Positions 14,865 to 24,054 of a DNA stretch of 64,000 bases are shown here, one piece after another. Source of the stretch: Nodosilinea sp. PGN35 (GTDB taxonomy: Bacteria; Cyanobacteriota; Cyanobacteriia; Phormidesmidales; Phormidesmidaceae); NCBI RefSeq assembly GCF_029109325.1, contig NZ_JAQKQJ010000015.1, positions 44,880 through 108,879 of the forward strand, given 5' to 3'. Position 1 is the first letter of the stretch; the number at the start of each line of letters is the position of its first letter. The position numbers and the translations under genes are program-made. Below the pieces are notes generated by a model, which was not told where the DNA came from, ran no database searches, and was given only the letters and a program-made list of their open reading frames with translations.

Positions 14865-16160
14865 ATGTCTATCGTGCAATCTGAGTCTAGCTGTCCTATG
14901 CTGCCAGTGAATATTTGCCAATCGCGCCGGGCGTTGGGGGCTGTCCTTGCTCTGTCGCTGGCCGTAGCGGCCTGTAGCCGCCCCCAGCCCGACGCCATGA
15001 TGGGCGGCCCCCAGGCGGTGCCGGTGCAGGTGCAGGAGCTTCAGCCAGGCACCTTTGAAGAAAGCTCTGATTTTGTTGGGGCCTTAGAAGCTGAGCAGCG
15101 CATTGATCTCAAGCCCGAAGTCGATGGTCGAGTAACCCAGGTGCTGGTGAGTTCTGGCAGCGCGGTAAACCAGGGGCAGCCCGTGGTGCAGCTCAGCCCC
15201 GAGCAGACCCAGTCGGAGGTGGCGGCGGCCCAGGCGGCGGCCCAGGCGGCGGGCTTTGGCCGCGAGGCCGCCCGCGCCCAGGTCGATGCGGCTGAGGCCC
15301 AGTTCGCCCGCGCCCAGGCCGATGTCGAACTCGCCGCCGTTGAGTTTAGTCGCACCGAGCGCCTGGTGGGAGCAGGGGCGCTGAGCCGCCAAGATCTCGA
15401 CAACGCCCGCAATCAGCTCAACGTCGCCCAGGCCGCCCAACGCCAGGCCTCAGACAATGTGCGAGCAGCCCAGGCCCAGCTGCAGCAGGCGCTCTCCACC
15501 TTTAATCAGTCCCAGGCCCAGGTCAATGTCAGTCAGGCAGACCTGGGCTTTAAGCAGGTGGTGGCCCCGGTCACCGGCCGCCTGGGGGACGTGAGCCTCA
15601 GGGTGGGCGATTTCGTGCAGGCGGGAGACACTCTGGCCACCATTACCCAAAATAGCGAGCTGTTTTTGCGCATTCAGGTGCCCACCACCCGAGCTAGCCA
15701 GCTGCGCACGGGCATTCCGGTAGAACTGCTGAGTCCTGATACCGGTGAACCATTGGCCACCGGCAGCGTTAGCTTTATTTCGCCAGAGGTCGATGGGGCA
15801 GGGCAGTCGATCTTGGTCAAGGCTCGCTTCCCCAACGATGCCGGAAATTTGCGCGACGGCCAGTTTGTGCGCGCCCGGCTGATCTGGAGCACCACCGCTA
15901 CGCTGCTGGTGCCGACGGTAGCGGTGACCCGCATTGCCGGACAGAGCTTTGTATTTGTGGCCGTTGATGAAGCCCAGGAAGACGGTCAGACCATGCGAGT
16001 AGCCTCCCAGCGTCCGGTACAGCTGGGGCAAATTCAGGGGGGTAACTACCAGGTGATTGACGGTCTTACCGCTGGCGATGAGGTGATTGTGACCAACATT
16101 CTTCAGCTGCAAGACGGCAGGCCGATTGCCCCTGAGACCCAGACCTCAGCGACACCCTAG
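14865..16160 (+). CDS. RND efflux periplasmic adaptor lipoprotein (MFP)
   Basis: Membrane-fusion protein linking an RND pump to an outer-membrane channel. It has a lipoprotein signal with hydrophobic stretch ALGAVLALSLAVAAC and acylation Cys37, so the mature protein is anchored to the inner membrane. A Met at residue 12 (14898) would give a more typical signal length. The lipoyl/barrel-sandwich half-motifs (DLKPEVDGRVTQVLVSSGSAV and later FKQVVAPVTGRLGDVSLRVG) flank a long coiled-coil hairpin made of Ala/Gln-rich heptads (about residues 115-225). The transporter follows 117 bases downstream. Substrate is unknown; antibiotics, solvents or metabolites are all possible. Confidence 0.93.
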   Translation: MSIVQSESSCPMLPVNICQSRRALGAVLALSLAVAACSRPQPDAMMGGPQAVPVQVQELQPGTFEESSDFVGALEAEQRIDLKPEVDGRVTQVLVSSGSAVNQGQPVVQLSPEQTQSEVAAAQAAAQAAGFGREAARAQVDAAEAQFARAQADVELAAVEFSRTERLVGAGALSRQDLDNARNQLNVAQAAQRQASDNVRAAQAQLQQALSTFNQSQAQVNVSQADLGFKQVVAPVTGRLGDVSLRVGDFVQAGDTLATITQNSELFLRIQVPTTRASQLRTGIPVELLSPDTGEPLATGSVSFISPEVDGAGQSILVKARFPNDAGNLRDGQFVRARLIWSTTATLLVPTVAVTRIAGQSFVFVAVDEAQEDGQTMRVASQRPVQLGQIQGGNYQVIDGLTAGDEVIVTNILQLQDGRPIAPETQTSATP

Positions 16161-16277
16161 GGAGTGGGGCCCAGTTGTTGGTAGCGAATATGGTTAGGCG
16201 TCAGTACGGCGCAATGTGCGAAGGAATTTCTAAGGAAGTCCATCTCTTTAACCCCTTAAGCCCCCGGTATCTCATCC

Positions 16278-19200
16278 ATGGCGCTGTTCTCCGTTGCCGA
16301 TAACTTTATTCGTCGCCCGGTGCTCACCACCGTATGCACCCTGCTGATAGTGCTGGCGGGGGCGGTGGCGATTCCGCTACTGCCCATTGAGCAACTGCCT
16401 GAGATTGCCCCTTTGCAGATTCAGGTGGCCTCTAACTATACCGGGGCCGACGCCGAAACGGTCGAGAGCAACGTCACCACGGTGCTTGAGCGCGAGATCA
16501 ACGGCGTGGAGGGCATGGAATACATTACCTCCAGCAGCACCAACACCGGCCAGAGCAGCATTAACGTGGTGTTTCAGCCGGGTCGAGACAAGGATTTGGC
16601 CCAGGTGAATGTGCAGAACCGGGTGGCTCGGGCTGAGCCCCAGCTGCCGCCGGAGGTGAGCCAGCTGGGGGTTACGGTCAACGCCCAGTCGCCCAGCATT
16701 CTGCTGGTGTATCGCTTCTTTACCGATGACGATCGCTACGATGCGCTGTTCCTGAGCAACTACGCCGATCTGTTTATTCTCGACGAGATGAAGCAGATCA
16801 ACGGTGTGGGCAACGCCGAGGTGTTTGGGGCAGGGCGCTACGCCATGCGCCTGTGGCTCAACCCGGCTGCCCTGGCCAGCCAGGAGCTGACCCCCGGCGA
16901 CGTGGTAGCGGCCCTGCAAGAGCAAAACGTGCAGGTGGGCGGCGGCGCAATTGGGGCTCCGCCGGTAGACAACAGCCAGGCCTACCAGTACACAGTGCGG
17001 CTACCCGGTCGCCTGCAGGAGGTCAGCGAGTTTGAAAATCTGGTGGTGAAGGTGGGCACAGGCGGCAACCTGGTGCGATTGAGCGACGTGGGCCGGGCAG
17101 AGCTGGGCGCGCAGGACTACAGCTTTGACGCCAAGACCGGCGGCCAGCTGGCGGCGGGTCTGCTGGTGTACCAGCTGCCGGGCAGCAACGCCCTGGAGGT
17201 GGCCCAGGCGGTGCGCGATCGCATGGCCGAGCTACAGGCCAACTTTCCGCCGGGCTACCGGGCTGAGCTGGTGTTTGACACCACCGACTTTGTGCGGGTG
17301 TCGCTCAAAGAAGTGCTGACCACGCTGATCATGGCGATCGCCCTGGTGCTGCTGATTTTGTTCCTGTTTTTGCAGGACTGGCGATCGACTATCGTGCCTG
17401 CGATCGCGATTCCGGTATCGCTGATTGGCAGTATGGCCTTTTTGCTGATTTTTGGCTTTTCTATCAACACCCTGACCCTGTTCGGCTGCATTCTGGCCTC
17501 GGGGGTGGTGGTGGACGACGCCATTGTGATTGTAGAGGCCATTGCCGCCAAAATTGACCAGGGCATGCGCCCTCGCCTGGCCGCCCTCGACGCCATGCAG
17601 GAGCTGTCGGGAGCCGTCATTGCCACCTCCCTGGTGCTGATGGCGGTGTTTATACCGGTGGCATTTTTTCCGGGCAGCACGGGCAAAATCTATCAGCAGT
17701 TCGCTCTGACCATTGCCTTTGCCATCGTAGTCTCGACCTTTAACGCCCTCAGCTTCTCGCCCGCCATGTCGGCCCTGCTGCTGCGGCCCCGAACCGCCGG
17801 CCAGCAGCGGGGGCTGCTGGGGGGGTTCTTTAACCGCTTTAACCAGGTTTTAGCCGCCATTATTGTGCGCTACCGGCAGCTGGTGCGGGTGCTGATTCGC
17901 CTGCGCTACGGGGTGCTGGCCGTGTTTGCGGTGGGGATACTGCTGATGCTGGCTATGCTGCGGGTGGTGCCCACGGGCTTTGTACCTGAAGAAGACCAGG
18001 GCTACTTTTTGGGCATCGTCCAGGCCCCCGATGGCGTATCGCTGGAGTACACCAAGGGGGTGATGGCCCAGGCCGACCAGCTAATCTCGGCGTTTCCGGA
18101 GGTGACCAGCACCTTTATGCTGTCGGGGTTTGGCTTTGACGGGCCGTCGCCCAACCGGGGGGTGTTTTTTGCCACCCTGGCCCCCTGGGAGGAGCGGCGC
18201 GGCGGCGAGGCCTCGGTGGCCGGGCTCCTGCCTCGGGTCAACGGGGCGCTCTCCGGCATTCAGGAGGCGTTGGTGATTGCCTTTAACGCGCCGCCGGTAC
18301 CGGGCTTTAGCCCCACGGGGGCGCTGGAGATGCAGCTGCAAGACCGCAGCGGCAACCAAATGAGCATCGATCAGTTCCTGGGCAACGCCTACGAGATTAT
18401 GGGGCTGGCCAACCAGTCCCCCGCGTCGATGGGGGTGTTTACTCAGTTCACCGCCAGTTCGCCCCAGGTGCAGGCCGATATCAACCGCGATCGCCTCAAG
18501 GCGCTAGATATTGATATCGGCGAAGCGCTGACGACGGTGGGTACCTACCTGGGCTCTCGCTACGTCAACGACTTTACCAGCGGCGGTCGCAACTACCGGG
18601 TCTATGTCCAGGCCGAGTCCCAGGCCCGCAACGAGCCCTCCGACATCAACAATATCTACGTGCGATCGCGCCAGGGTACCATGGTGCCCCTGGGCGAAGT
18701 CGTCACCCTGAGCGAGGTGGTTGGCCCCTCTACCATCAACCACTTCAACCTGCTGCGATCGATCAAGCTGGAGGGCATGCCGGCCCCGGCGGCCAGCTCG
18801 GGCCAGCTGATTGCGGCCATGGGCGAGGCCCACGCCCAGGCCGCTCTGCCGGTGGTGGGCCTCGCCTGGCAGGGCACCGCCCGCGAGGAAATTGCCTCCG
18901 GCGGCCTGGCCACAATTATTTTTGGGCTGGGGGTGCTGGTGGTGTTTCTGGTGCTGGCCGCCCAGTACGAAAACTACGTTGACCCGGTGATTATTCTGCT
19001 GACGGTGCCCCTGGCGGTGCTGGGGGCGCTGGTGTTTTTGTTTTTGCGGGGCCTAGACCTCAATATCTACGCCCAGGTGGGCCTGGTGATGCTGATTGGT
19101 CTGGCCAGCAAAAACGCTATTTTGATCGTGGAATTTGCCAACCAGGCCCGCAGCCAGGGGTTAGGTCTGGTGCCCGCCGCCGTCGCCGCCGCCGAGCAGC

Positions 19201-19538
19201 GCTTTCGACCGATCATTATGACGGCCATTTCATCGCTGGTGGGGTTCTCGCCGCTGCTGGTGGCCACCGGGGCGGGCAGCGCCAGCCGCTGGGCGGTGGG
19301 CTACACCGTGTTTGGGGGGCTGCTGGTGGCGACGGTGCTGAGCCTGCTGGTGGTGCCGGTGCTCTACGTCATCCTCAAGGGGCTGGCCGAGCGGGTGTTG
19401 CCGGGTGGCCCCGGAGCACCGCCGATGACCACCTCCAGCAGCCTGGGCTACGGCGATCGCGCGGGGGCTACCGTCGATGATGGGGCCGTTGCTCCCCTGC
19501 GATTTACCGAAGAAGCCCAGGGGGAGAATCCTGTGTAG
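16278..19538 (+). CDS. RND efflux transporter, HAE1/AcrB family
   Basis: Proton-driven trimeric inner-membrane pump of 1086 residues. Start MALFSVADNFIRRPVLTTVC is characteristic, with 12 transmembrane segments and two large periplasmic loops. The proton-relay acids are present in helix 4 (ASGVVVDDAIVIVEA, Asp about 411-412), and the relay Lys in helix 10 (GLASKNAILIVEF, about 943). The C-terminus extends about 40 residues beyond the usual end with no recognised motif. It forms an operon with the adaptor and probably the TetR gene. No outer-membrane channel gene (TolC/OprM type) lies in this cluster, so it must share one encoded elsewhere. Confidence 0.95.
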   Translation: MALFSVADNFIRRPVLTTVCTLLIVLAGAVAIPLLPIEQLPEIAPLQIQVASNYTGADAETVESNVTTVLEREINGVEGMEYITSSSTNTGQSSINVVFQPGRDKDLAQVNVQNRVARAEPQLPPEVSQLGVTVNAQSPSILLVYRFFTDDDRYDALFLSNYADLFILDEMKQINGVGNAEVFGAGRYAMRLWLNPAALASQELTPGDVVAALQEQNVQVGGGAIGAPPVDNSQAYQYTVRLPGRLQEVSEFENLVVKVGTGGNLVRLSDVGRAELGAQDYSFDAKTGGQLAAGLLVYQLPGSNALEVAQAVRDRMAELQANFPPGYRAELVFDTTDFVRVSLKEVLTTLIMAIALVLLILFLFLQDWRSTIVPAIAIPVSLIGSMAFLLIFGFSINTLTLFGCILASGVVVDDAIVIVEAIAAKIDQGMRPRLAALDAMQELSGAVIATSLVLMAVFIPVAFFPGSTGKIYQQFALTIAFAIVVSTFNALSFSPAMSALLLRPRTAGQQRGLLGGFFNRFNQVLAAIIVRYRQLVRVLIRLRYGVLAVFAVGILLMLAMLRVVPTGFVPEEDQGYFLGIVQAPDGVSLEYTKGVMAQADQLISAFPEVTSTFMLSGFGFDGPSPNRGVFFATLAPWEERRGGEASVAGLLPRVNGALSGIQEALVIAFNAPPVPGFSPTGALEMQLQDRSGNQMSIDQFLGNAYEIMGLANQSPASMGVFTQFTASSPQVQADINRDRLKALDIDIGEALTTVGTYLGSRYVNDFTSGGRNYRVYVQAESQARNEPSDINNIYVRSRQGTMVPLGEVVTLSEVVGPSTINHFNLLRSIKLEGMPAPAASSGQLIAAMGEAHAQAALPVVGLAWQGTAREEIASGGLATIIFGLGVLVVFLVLAAQYENYVDPVIILLTVPLAVLGALVFLFLRGLDLNIYAQVGLVMLIGLASKNAILIVEFANQARSQGLGLVPAAVAAAEQRFRPIIMTAISSLVGFSPLLVATGAGSASRWAVGYTVFGGLLVATVLSLLVVPVLYVILKGLAERVLPGGPGAPPMTTSSSLGYGDRAGATVDDGAVAPLRFTEEAQGENPV

Positions 19539-19666
19539 GGGGCGATCGCCGTCGCCGCCGGGTCGAGCCTAAACTTTAAAGCGTGGCCAGATTGCCGCCG
19601 CAGCGAGGAATTGCCTTAGGGCACCCCTGGCCCCGGGCAGCCGCCACTTACCCGCAAGGAGTCAGT

Positions 19667-20266
19667 ATGGTTGATGATGAGTACGAGTCTCAGGCTGATC
19701 TGGCTGCGCGTCTAGAGGCCCTAGAGGCCAGGCTAGACGGCTACATTCAGCAGGGCTTAACCGAGCGCATTGCCCGTCTAGAAGATGCACTCACGCTGGT
19801 AACCGACGTAGAGCGCTACCAGCCCCTGCAGCGACTGCTCAAAACCGGCAAGCTGCTAGAGGCCGACGAAGAGACCGTGCGGGTTATTTTGCAGGTGGCG
19901 GGCACGCCCGACCGCGAAGACCTGACGCCCGACGCCGTTCGCCTGTTTCCGTGCAGCACGCTGCGCGTGATCGATCGCCTGTGGACTACCTACACGGGCG
20001 GGCGCTTTGGCTTCAGCGTGCAGCTCCAAATCTACCAGAGCGTGGGCGGCACCCTGGAGACCGCCTTGGCCCAGGACACCGCCATTCTCCACCGCCTCGG
20101 TGAACAGGTGGGCTGGCGTCAAAATGACCAGTGGAAAACCATCGATCAGGCCCGCCACGACCTGGACGACCCCGTGGGCTGCTATCCCGTCGTCTGGTGG
20201 GATTCCCCCTACGGAGCCAAAATGGTCAACTACTTTCTCAGCCGTCTGTTTACCTGCGGTCTGTAG
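19667..20266 (+). CDS. GUN4-domain protein
   Basis: A 199-residue protein with a C-terminal GUN4 domain, the porphyrin-binding fold first described in the magnesium chelatase activator. The N-terminal 50 residues form an acidic coiled coil (ESQADLAARLEALEARLDGY). The GUN4 domain runs from about residue 50: YQPLQRLLKTGKLLEADEET, then FPCSTLRVIDRLWTTYTGGRFGFSVQ, and a closing YFLSRLFTC. ATG at 19667 has the strong ribosome-binding site AAGGAG 5 bases upstream, which rejects the longer frame. Several GUN4-domain paralogues exist per cyanobacterial genome, so this need not be the chlorophyll-pathway GUN4 itself. It follows the RND gene by 128 bases but is probably separate. Confidence 0.8.
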   Translation: MVDDEYESQADLAARLEALEARLDGYIQQGLTERIARLEDALTLVTDVERYQPLQRLLKTGKLLEADEETVRVILQVAGTPDREDLTPDAVRLFPCSTLRVIDRLWTTYTGGRFGFSVQLQIYQSVGGTLETALAQDTAILHRLGEQVGWRQNDQWKTIDQARHDLDDPVGCYPVVWWDSPYGAKMVNYFLSRLFTCGL

Positions 20267-20270
20267 GCAG

Positions 20271-20290
20271 CAACCCGGCAACCCGGGTTG
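20271..20290. terminator. hairpin between convergent genes
   Basis: CAACCCGG and CCGGGTTG form a perfect 8-bp stem with a 4-base loop, 4 bases after the GUN4-like gene and between convergent genes. There is no T-run. It is probably a two-way terminator. Confidence 0.5.
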
Positions 20291-20349
20291 GCAACCACAG
20301 ACTGCGATCGCCAAGCCAGAGGCGCGGTCAGCCCCAGGTATCGAACGTC

Positions 20350-20727
20350 CTACTGTTCCCCTGTCTCGGGCACGGTGGCTTCAGGGGTTGCGACCGGAGC
20401 CTGCTGACGGCGCAGGGCATCCTGCTGGAGAGTGCGAAAGTTGGAGGCTTCGTTGCTGATGCGGCCCCGGTGCTGACGGCTGAAGTCGCTGGAGGTGCGG
20501 CCATTCATCAGCACTGCCCGGTGAATCAAATCGAAGGGGCTAGCGCTTTCGCCAAAGAGACCGCCGCTGGCGTCGGAGGTGCCAAACCCCTCGCTGGCAT
20601 CCACCCGGGGGGCGCGGGTAGGGTCAGTCGCCGTAGACTGGGCCAGGGCGACAGGAGCCAGGGCCAGCAAACCAAGAACCGCCGTTGCAGCCGCTGCCGG
20701 TCGAAATACAAAACTTGGGTAAGCCAT
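20350..20727 (-). CDS. small secreted protein of unknown function
   Basis: A 125-residue protein with a clear Sec signal peptide: MAYPSFVFRPAAAATAVLGL then LALAPVALAQ, with a likely cleavage after the Ala-x-Ala. The mature part is hydrophilic and rich in Ser, Ala, Gln and Arg (NGRTSSDFSRQHRGRISNEA), with no cysteines and no recognised domain. ATG at 20727 is preceded by AAGGAGT, so I reject the longer frame reaching 20877. Similar short secreted proteins occur widely in cyanobacteria without assigned function. It lies just downstream of the ABC permease gene on the other side but is transcribed separately. Confidence 0.7.
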   Translation of the reverse strand: MAYPSFVFRPAAAATAVLGLLALAPVALAQSTATDPTRAPRVDASEGFGTSDASGGLFGESASPFDLIHRAVLMNGRTSSDFSRQHRGRISNEASNFRTLQQDALRRQQAPVATPEATVPETGEQ

Positions 20728-20880
20728 AGGAACACTCCTTGACACCAGAACAACTGAAACCTTAAGCACAGAGCAACTGTGCGGTCTACGCCTGCCATTG
20801 TAGCGGTTAACCTGTCGGCTGCCGACTCTTTGTGAACCACCTCGTACACTGGCCGGGGGCACGATTTGCCCGCCCAACCC

Positions 20881-21798
20881 TCAGGCAATGCGGCGGCGCA
20901 GCAGTGGCTGAATCAGCCCCAGGGCAAAACCGCAGAACACCACCAAAACTGCCAGACAGGCCCCTACCGACACCGCCGCAAAGGGAGTCTGGAGCACAGT
21001 GCTGCCCAGGCCCCAGGTGGGATGCAGATAGACGTAGCGGATGGGCTCGATGGCGTAGGTGAGAGGGTTGAGGCTGGCCACCACCTGCAACCACCGAGGC
21101 ATAAACTCCAGCGGCACCAGGGCCGTGCTAGAAAACAGCAGCGGTAGATTGGTGACGAAAATTACCCCAATCAGTTCGATGTGGCCGGGTAGGGCAAAGG
21201 TCAACCCCAGGCTGAGGGCCGTTACCCCCAAAACCAGAGTCATGACAATAAACAGCACCAGCAGCAGCCCCGGCAGGCTGGGTAGCCCTGCCCCCAAGAC
21301 CGCGCTGAGAGCCAGAATTGCCGCCGTCTGCACCAGGCTCAGGGCGGCAATAAACAGCGCTGACGCCACCACAATGGAGTAGCGCGAGGCTAAAGGTGCC
21401 ACCAAAAATCGGTTCAAAAAGCCAAACTCGCGGTCAAACATGACCGGCAGCCCGGCGTTTAGTGCTCCGCCAAAGGCGGTGAACACAATGATGCCCGCCC
21501 CCAAAAACTGCCCGTAGTTGCGGCTCTCGCCAAACAGCCCGGCGGGCACGTTTTGAAACAGTGCCCCAAACAGCACCAGCCAAATCAAGGGCTGTATTAC
21601 TCCCGCCACCAGGGTGGTGGGGCGGCGCTGGAGCTGAATAAACAGCCGCCGAGCCATGGCCAAGGTCTCCTGCACAAAGGCTCCGGAGACGAGCCCCTGG
21701 GATTTAATCAGCTCCGCCTTCCAGGCTTTGAGTTCTGAGTTTTCAAGGCCGGGGGCAGCCTCGCGACGGGGGGATGGGGTGGGGAGGGTGGTACTCAT
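20881..21798 (-). CDS. ABC-2 type transporter permease (DrrB-like)
   Basis: Membrane component of an exporter, 305 residues with six hydrophobic segments. It contains PLIWLVLFGALFQNVP and a later NLPLLFSSTALVPLEFMPRW segment, both typical of the ABC-2/DrrB family, and a soluble N-terminus of about 60 residues. It starts 9 bases after its ATPase partner, so they are co-translated. The pair lies downstream of ctaA-ctaB on the same strand, which is a recurring arrangement in cyanobacteria in my recollection. Substrate is unknown; drug, lipid or polysaccharide-precursor export is possible. Confidence 0.9.
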   Translation of the reverse strand: MSTTLPTPSPRREAAPGLENSELKAWKAELIKSQGLVSGAFVQETLAMARRLFIQLQRRPTTLVAGVIQPLIWLVLFGALFQNVPAGLFGESRNYGQFLGAGIIVFTAFGGALNAGLPVMFDREFGFLNRFLVAPLASRYSIVVASALFIAALSLVQTAAILALSAVLGAGLPSLPGLLLVLFIVMTLVLGVTALSLGLTFALPGHIELIGVIFVTNLPLLFSSTALVPLEFMPRWLQVVASLNPLTYAIEPIRYVYLHPTWGLGSTVLQTPFAAVSVGACLAVLVVFCGFALGLIQPLLRRRIA

Positions 21799-21807
21799 AG
21801 TGTTATC

Positions 21808-22833
21808 CTAACGTCCCTGCATAGCCTGTTTCTTTTCTTTCTTCAGGTCGCGCTGGCCAACGGCGGCCAGTTCCGCATCCATCAGGGTGCGGCCCGTGGC
21901 GGCCAGGTAAACGTCATCGAGGCTGGGGCGCGATTGGGCAATGCTAAACACCGGCAGATGGGCGGCTTTGAGCGCTTGCTGCACCGTCAGCAATACGTCT
22001 GGCTGGCGATCGACCACTAGGTTGAGCGAGTTGCCCTGGGCGGCGTTGACGATCACCTCGCGCACGAAGGGCAGGTTTGACAGCATGGCCTGGGCCTGGT
22101 CGGCCTCATCGTCGGCGGTAAATTCGCGAATGCGTAGGGTGATGCGATCGCCCCCAATCTTGTCCTTGAGTTCGCTGGGGGTGCCCGAGGCGATCACCTG
22201 ACCGCGATCGATAATAGCCACCCGGTCGGCCAGGGCATCGACCTCCTCTAAGTAGTGGCTGGTGATGAGAACGGTGGTGCCCGCCGCCCGCAGCTGACGC
22301 AGAAACGTCCACACCGCCGCGCGGGTCTCAATGTCGAGGCCCACGGTGGGTTCATCTAGCACGAGCACATCGGGCTGGTGCAGGAGGCCCAACGCCAAGT
22401 CGAGGCGCTTTCTCAAGCCGCCCGAGTAGGTGCCGGTCTTCTGGTCGGCCCAGTCGCCCAGGTCAAGCAGGTCAATCATTTGGTCGATGCGGCGACCCGA
22501 GACCCCCTTGGGCATGTGGTAGATAGCGGCCTGGAGCTGAAGCAGTTCCCGCCCGGTGAGCACCTTGTCTAAAGCCACCTCCTGGGCGATGTAGCCCAGG
22601 TACTGGCGCACCAGCCGAGGCTGCTCAACCACCGAGACCCCCATTACTTCTAGGGTGCCGCTGTCGGGGGTGGCCAGGGTGCAGAGGCAGCGAATGGTGG
22701 TGGTTTTGCCCGCCCCGTTCGGCCCCAGCAGGCCAAAAATTTCGCCCGGCTCAATGGTGAGCGACACATCGCGCACCGCCTCCACCGCCCCGTAGAACTT
22801 CTTCAGGTTTTGAATCGATACCGCTGCGCCCAT
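21808..22833 (-). CDS. ABC transporter ATPase (DrrA-like)
   Basis: Nucleotide-binding subunit of the exporter, 341 residues. Walker A is GPNGAGKTT (residues 37-45), the signature is YSGGLRKRLDLALG, Walker B is VLVLDEPTVGLD, and the switch His is in TVLITSHYLEEVDAL. A C-terminal region of about 110 residues ends RPSLDDVYLAATGR, the hallmark of the daunorubicin-resistance (DrrA) subfamily. ATG at 22833 is preferred over the TTG at 22851. The gene ends 9 bases before its permease. Confidence 0.93.
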   Translation of the reverse strand: MGAAVSIQNLKKFYGAVEAVRDVSLTIEPGEIFGLLGPNGAGKTTTIRCLCTLATPDSGTLEVMGVSVVEQPRLVRQYLGYIAQEVALDKVLTGRELLQLQAAIYHMPKGVSGRRIDQMIDLLDLGDWADQKTGTYSGGLRKRLDLALGLLHQPDVLVLDEPTVGLDIETRAAVWTFLRQLRAAGTTVLITSHYLEEVDALADRVAIIDRGQVIASGTPSELKDKIGGDRITLRIREFTADDEADQAQAMLSNLPFVREVIVNAAQGNSLNLVVDRQPDVLLTVQQALKAAHLPVFSIAQSRPSLDDVYLAATGRTLMDAELAAVGQRDLKKEKKQAMQGR

Positions 22834-22980
22834 CTGTAGAGCTAACCCCAAAAGAATTGGTTCTCACACTGGTTATTCTACAGAACTCCACCGGACGGCG
22901 GCAGGCAGGCGGATTTTAGATTTGGATTACTCAGGATTTTGACTCGACAGAGATCGGCGGCCCTAAACAGCCCGATCCGG

Positions 22981-23961
22981 CTAAAACGGCAGCAGGCTAG
23001 CCAAGGGTTGCAGATGCGCGGAGACAGCCGCCACCGCCCCCCGCGTCACCGGCCAGCTATCGACCACCATGGCCGCCGACAGCAGCATCATGTAGAGAAT
23101 CGAGAACTTAAATAGCCCTTTAGCCAGGTCGCGATCGCTCGGTGCCTTCAGCAGCGCCCAGGCCCGCTGGATAAACATGATTCCTAGCAGCAGGGCGATC
23201 GCCGCGTAAACCGCCCCGGTGGCCCCCAGGGGAAAGGTCATCATTAGCGTCAGGGGCACCAGCACCAGGGTGTAGTACCAGATCTGCTGAGCCGTGGCCC
23301 GATCGCCCACCACGACGGGCATCATCGGCACGTTGACTTTGGCATAGTCGTCTTGAATCAGCATGGCCAGCCCCCAGAAGTGGGGCGGCGTCCAGATAAA
23401 CACAATGGCAAAAAACAGCCACGCCGCCAGGGGCAAATCGCCCGTCACCGCCGCCCAGCCCACCAGGGGCGGAATCGCTCCGGCAGCGCCGCCGATGACG
23501 ATATTTTGGGGCGACGACCGCTTTAGCCAGTGGGTGTAGACCCCGACGTAGATGGCAATCCCCACCATGGCCAGCCCGGCGCTGAGCAGGTTAGCCACCA
23601 GGGCTTGCAGAGCAAAGGACAGCACCGCCAGCACCCCGGCAAACACCAGGGCATCGCGCACCTGTATGCGACCCGAGGGCAGGGGGCGGTGGCGGGTGCG
23701 CTCCATGTCGTAGTCAATGTCGCGATCGTAGACGCAGTTAATGGTTTGGGCCGAAGCCGCCGCCAGGGTGCCGCTCAGCAGCGTCACCAGCAGCAGCACT
23801 GGATCGATCTCACCCTGGCTTGCCACTCCCATGGCCGCCGCCGTCTCGATCAGCAGCAGGGGAATGATGCGAGGCTTGGTGAGCTGCACATAGCTCTGCA
23901 CAACGGCCTTAAAGGACTCGTGGTGCCGAGTAGGAGCGTTCCATGTGGTGGTCTGGTTCAT
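22981..23961 (-). CDS. ctaB: protoheme IX farnesyltransferase (heme O synthase)
   Basis: UbiA-family prenyltransferase that transfers farnesyl to heme b to make heme O for cytochrome oxidase. It has 326 residues, about nine membrane helices, and the family Asp-rich motif NCVYDRDIDYDMERTRHRPL, with a second polar loop DDYAKVNVPMMPVVVGD. An ATG at 23961 with AGGA upstream starts the protein. It follows ctaA by 93 bases on the same strand, so heme O and heme A synthesis are encoded together, but the oxidase subunit genes are not in the window. Confidence 0.95.
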   Translation of the reverse strand: MNQTTTWNAPTRHHESFKAVVQSYVQLTKPRIIPLLLIETAAAMGVASQGEIDPVLLLVTLLSGTLAAASAQTINCVYDRDIDYDMERTRHRPLPSGRIQVRDALVFAGVLAVLSFALQALVANLLSAGLAMVGIAIYVGVYTHWLKRSSPQNIVIGGAAGAIPPLVGWAAVTGDLPLAAWLFFAIVFIWTPPHFWGLAMLIQDDYAKVNVPMMPVVVGDRATAQQIWYYTLVLVPLTLMMTFPLGATGAVYAAIALLLGIMFIQRAWALLKAPSDRDLAKGLFKFSILYMMLLSAAMVVDSWPVTRGAVAAVSAHLQPLASLLPF

Positions 23962-24054
23962 GCAAAAAATCCTAAATGGTTCTAAAACCCGTCGCTGTTA
24001 GCTCAATACGCTCCCAGGGGTGGATACAATTCCCCATGGCGTTGAACGGTTTCC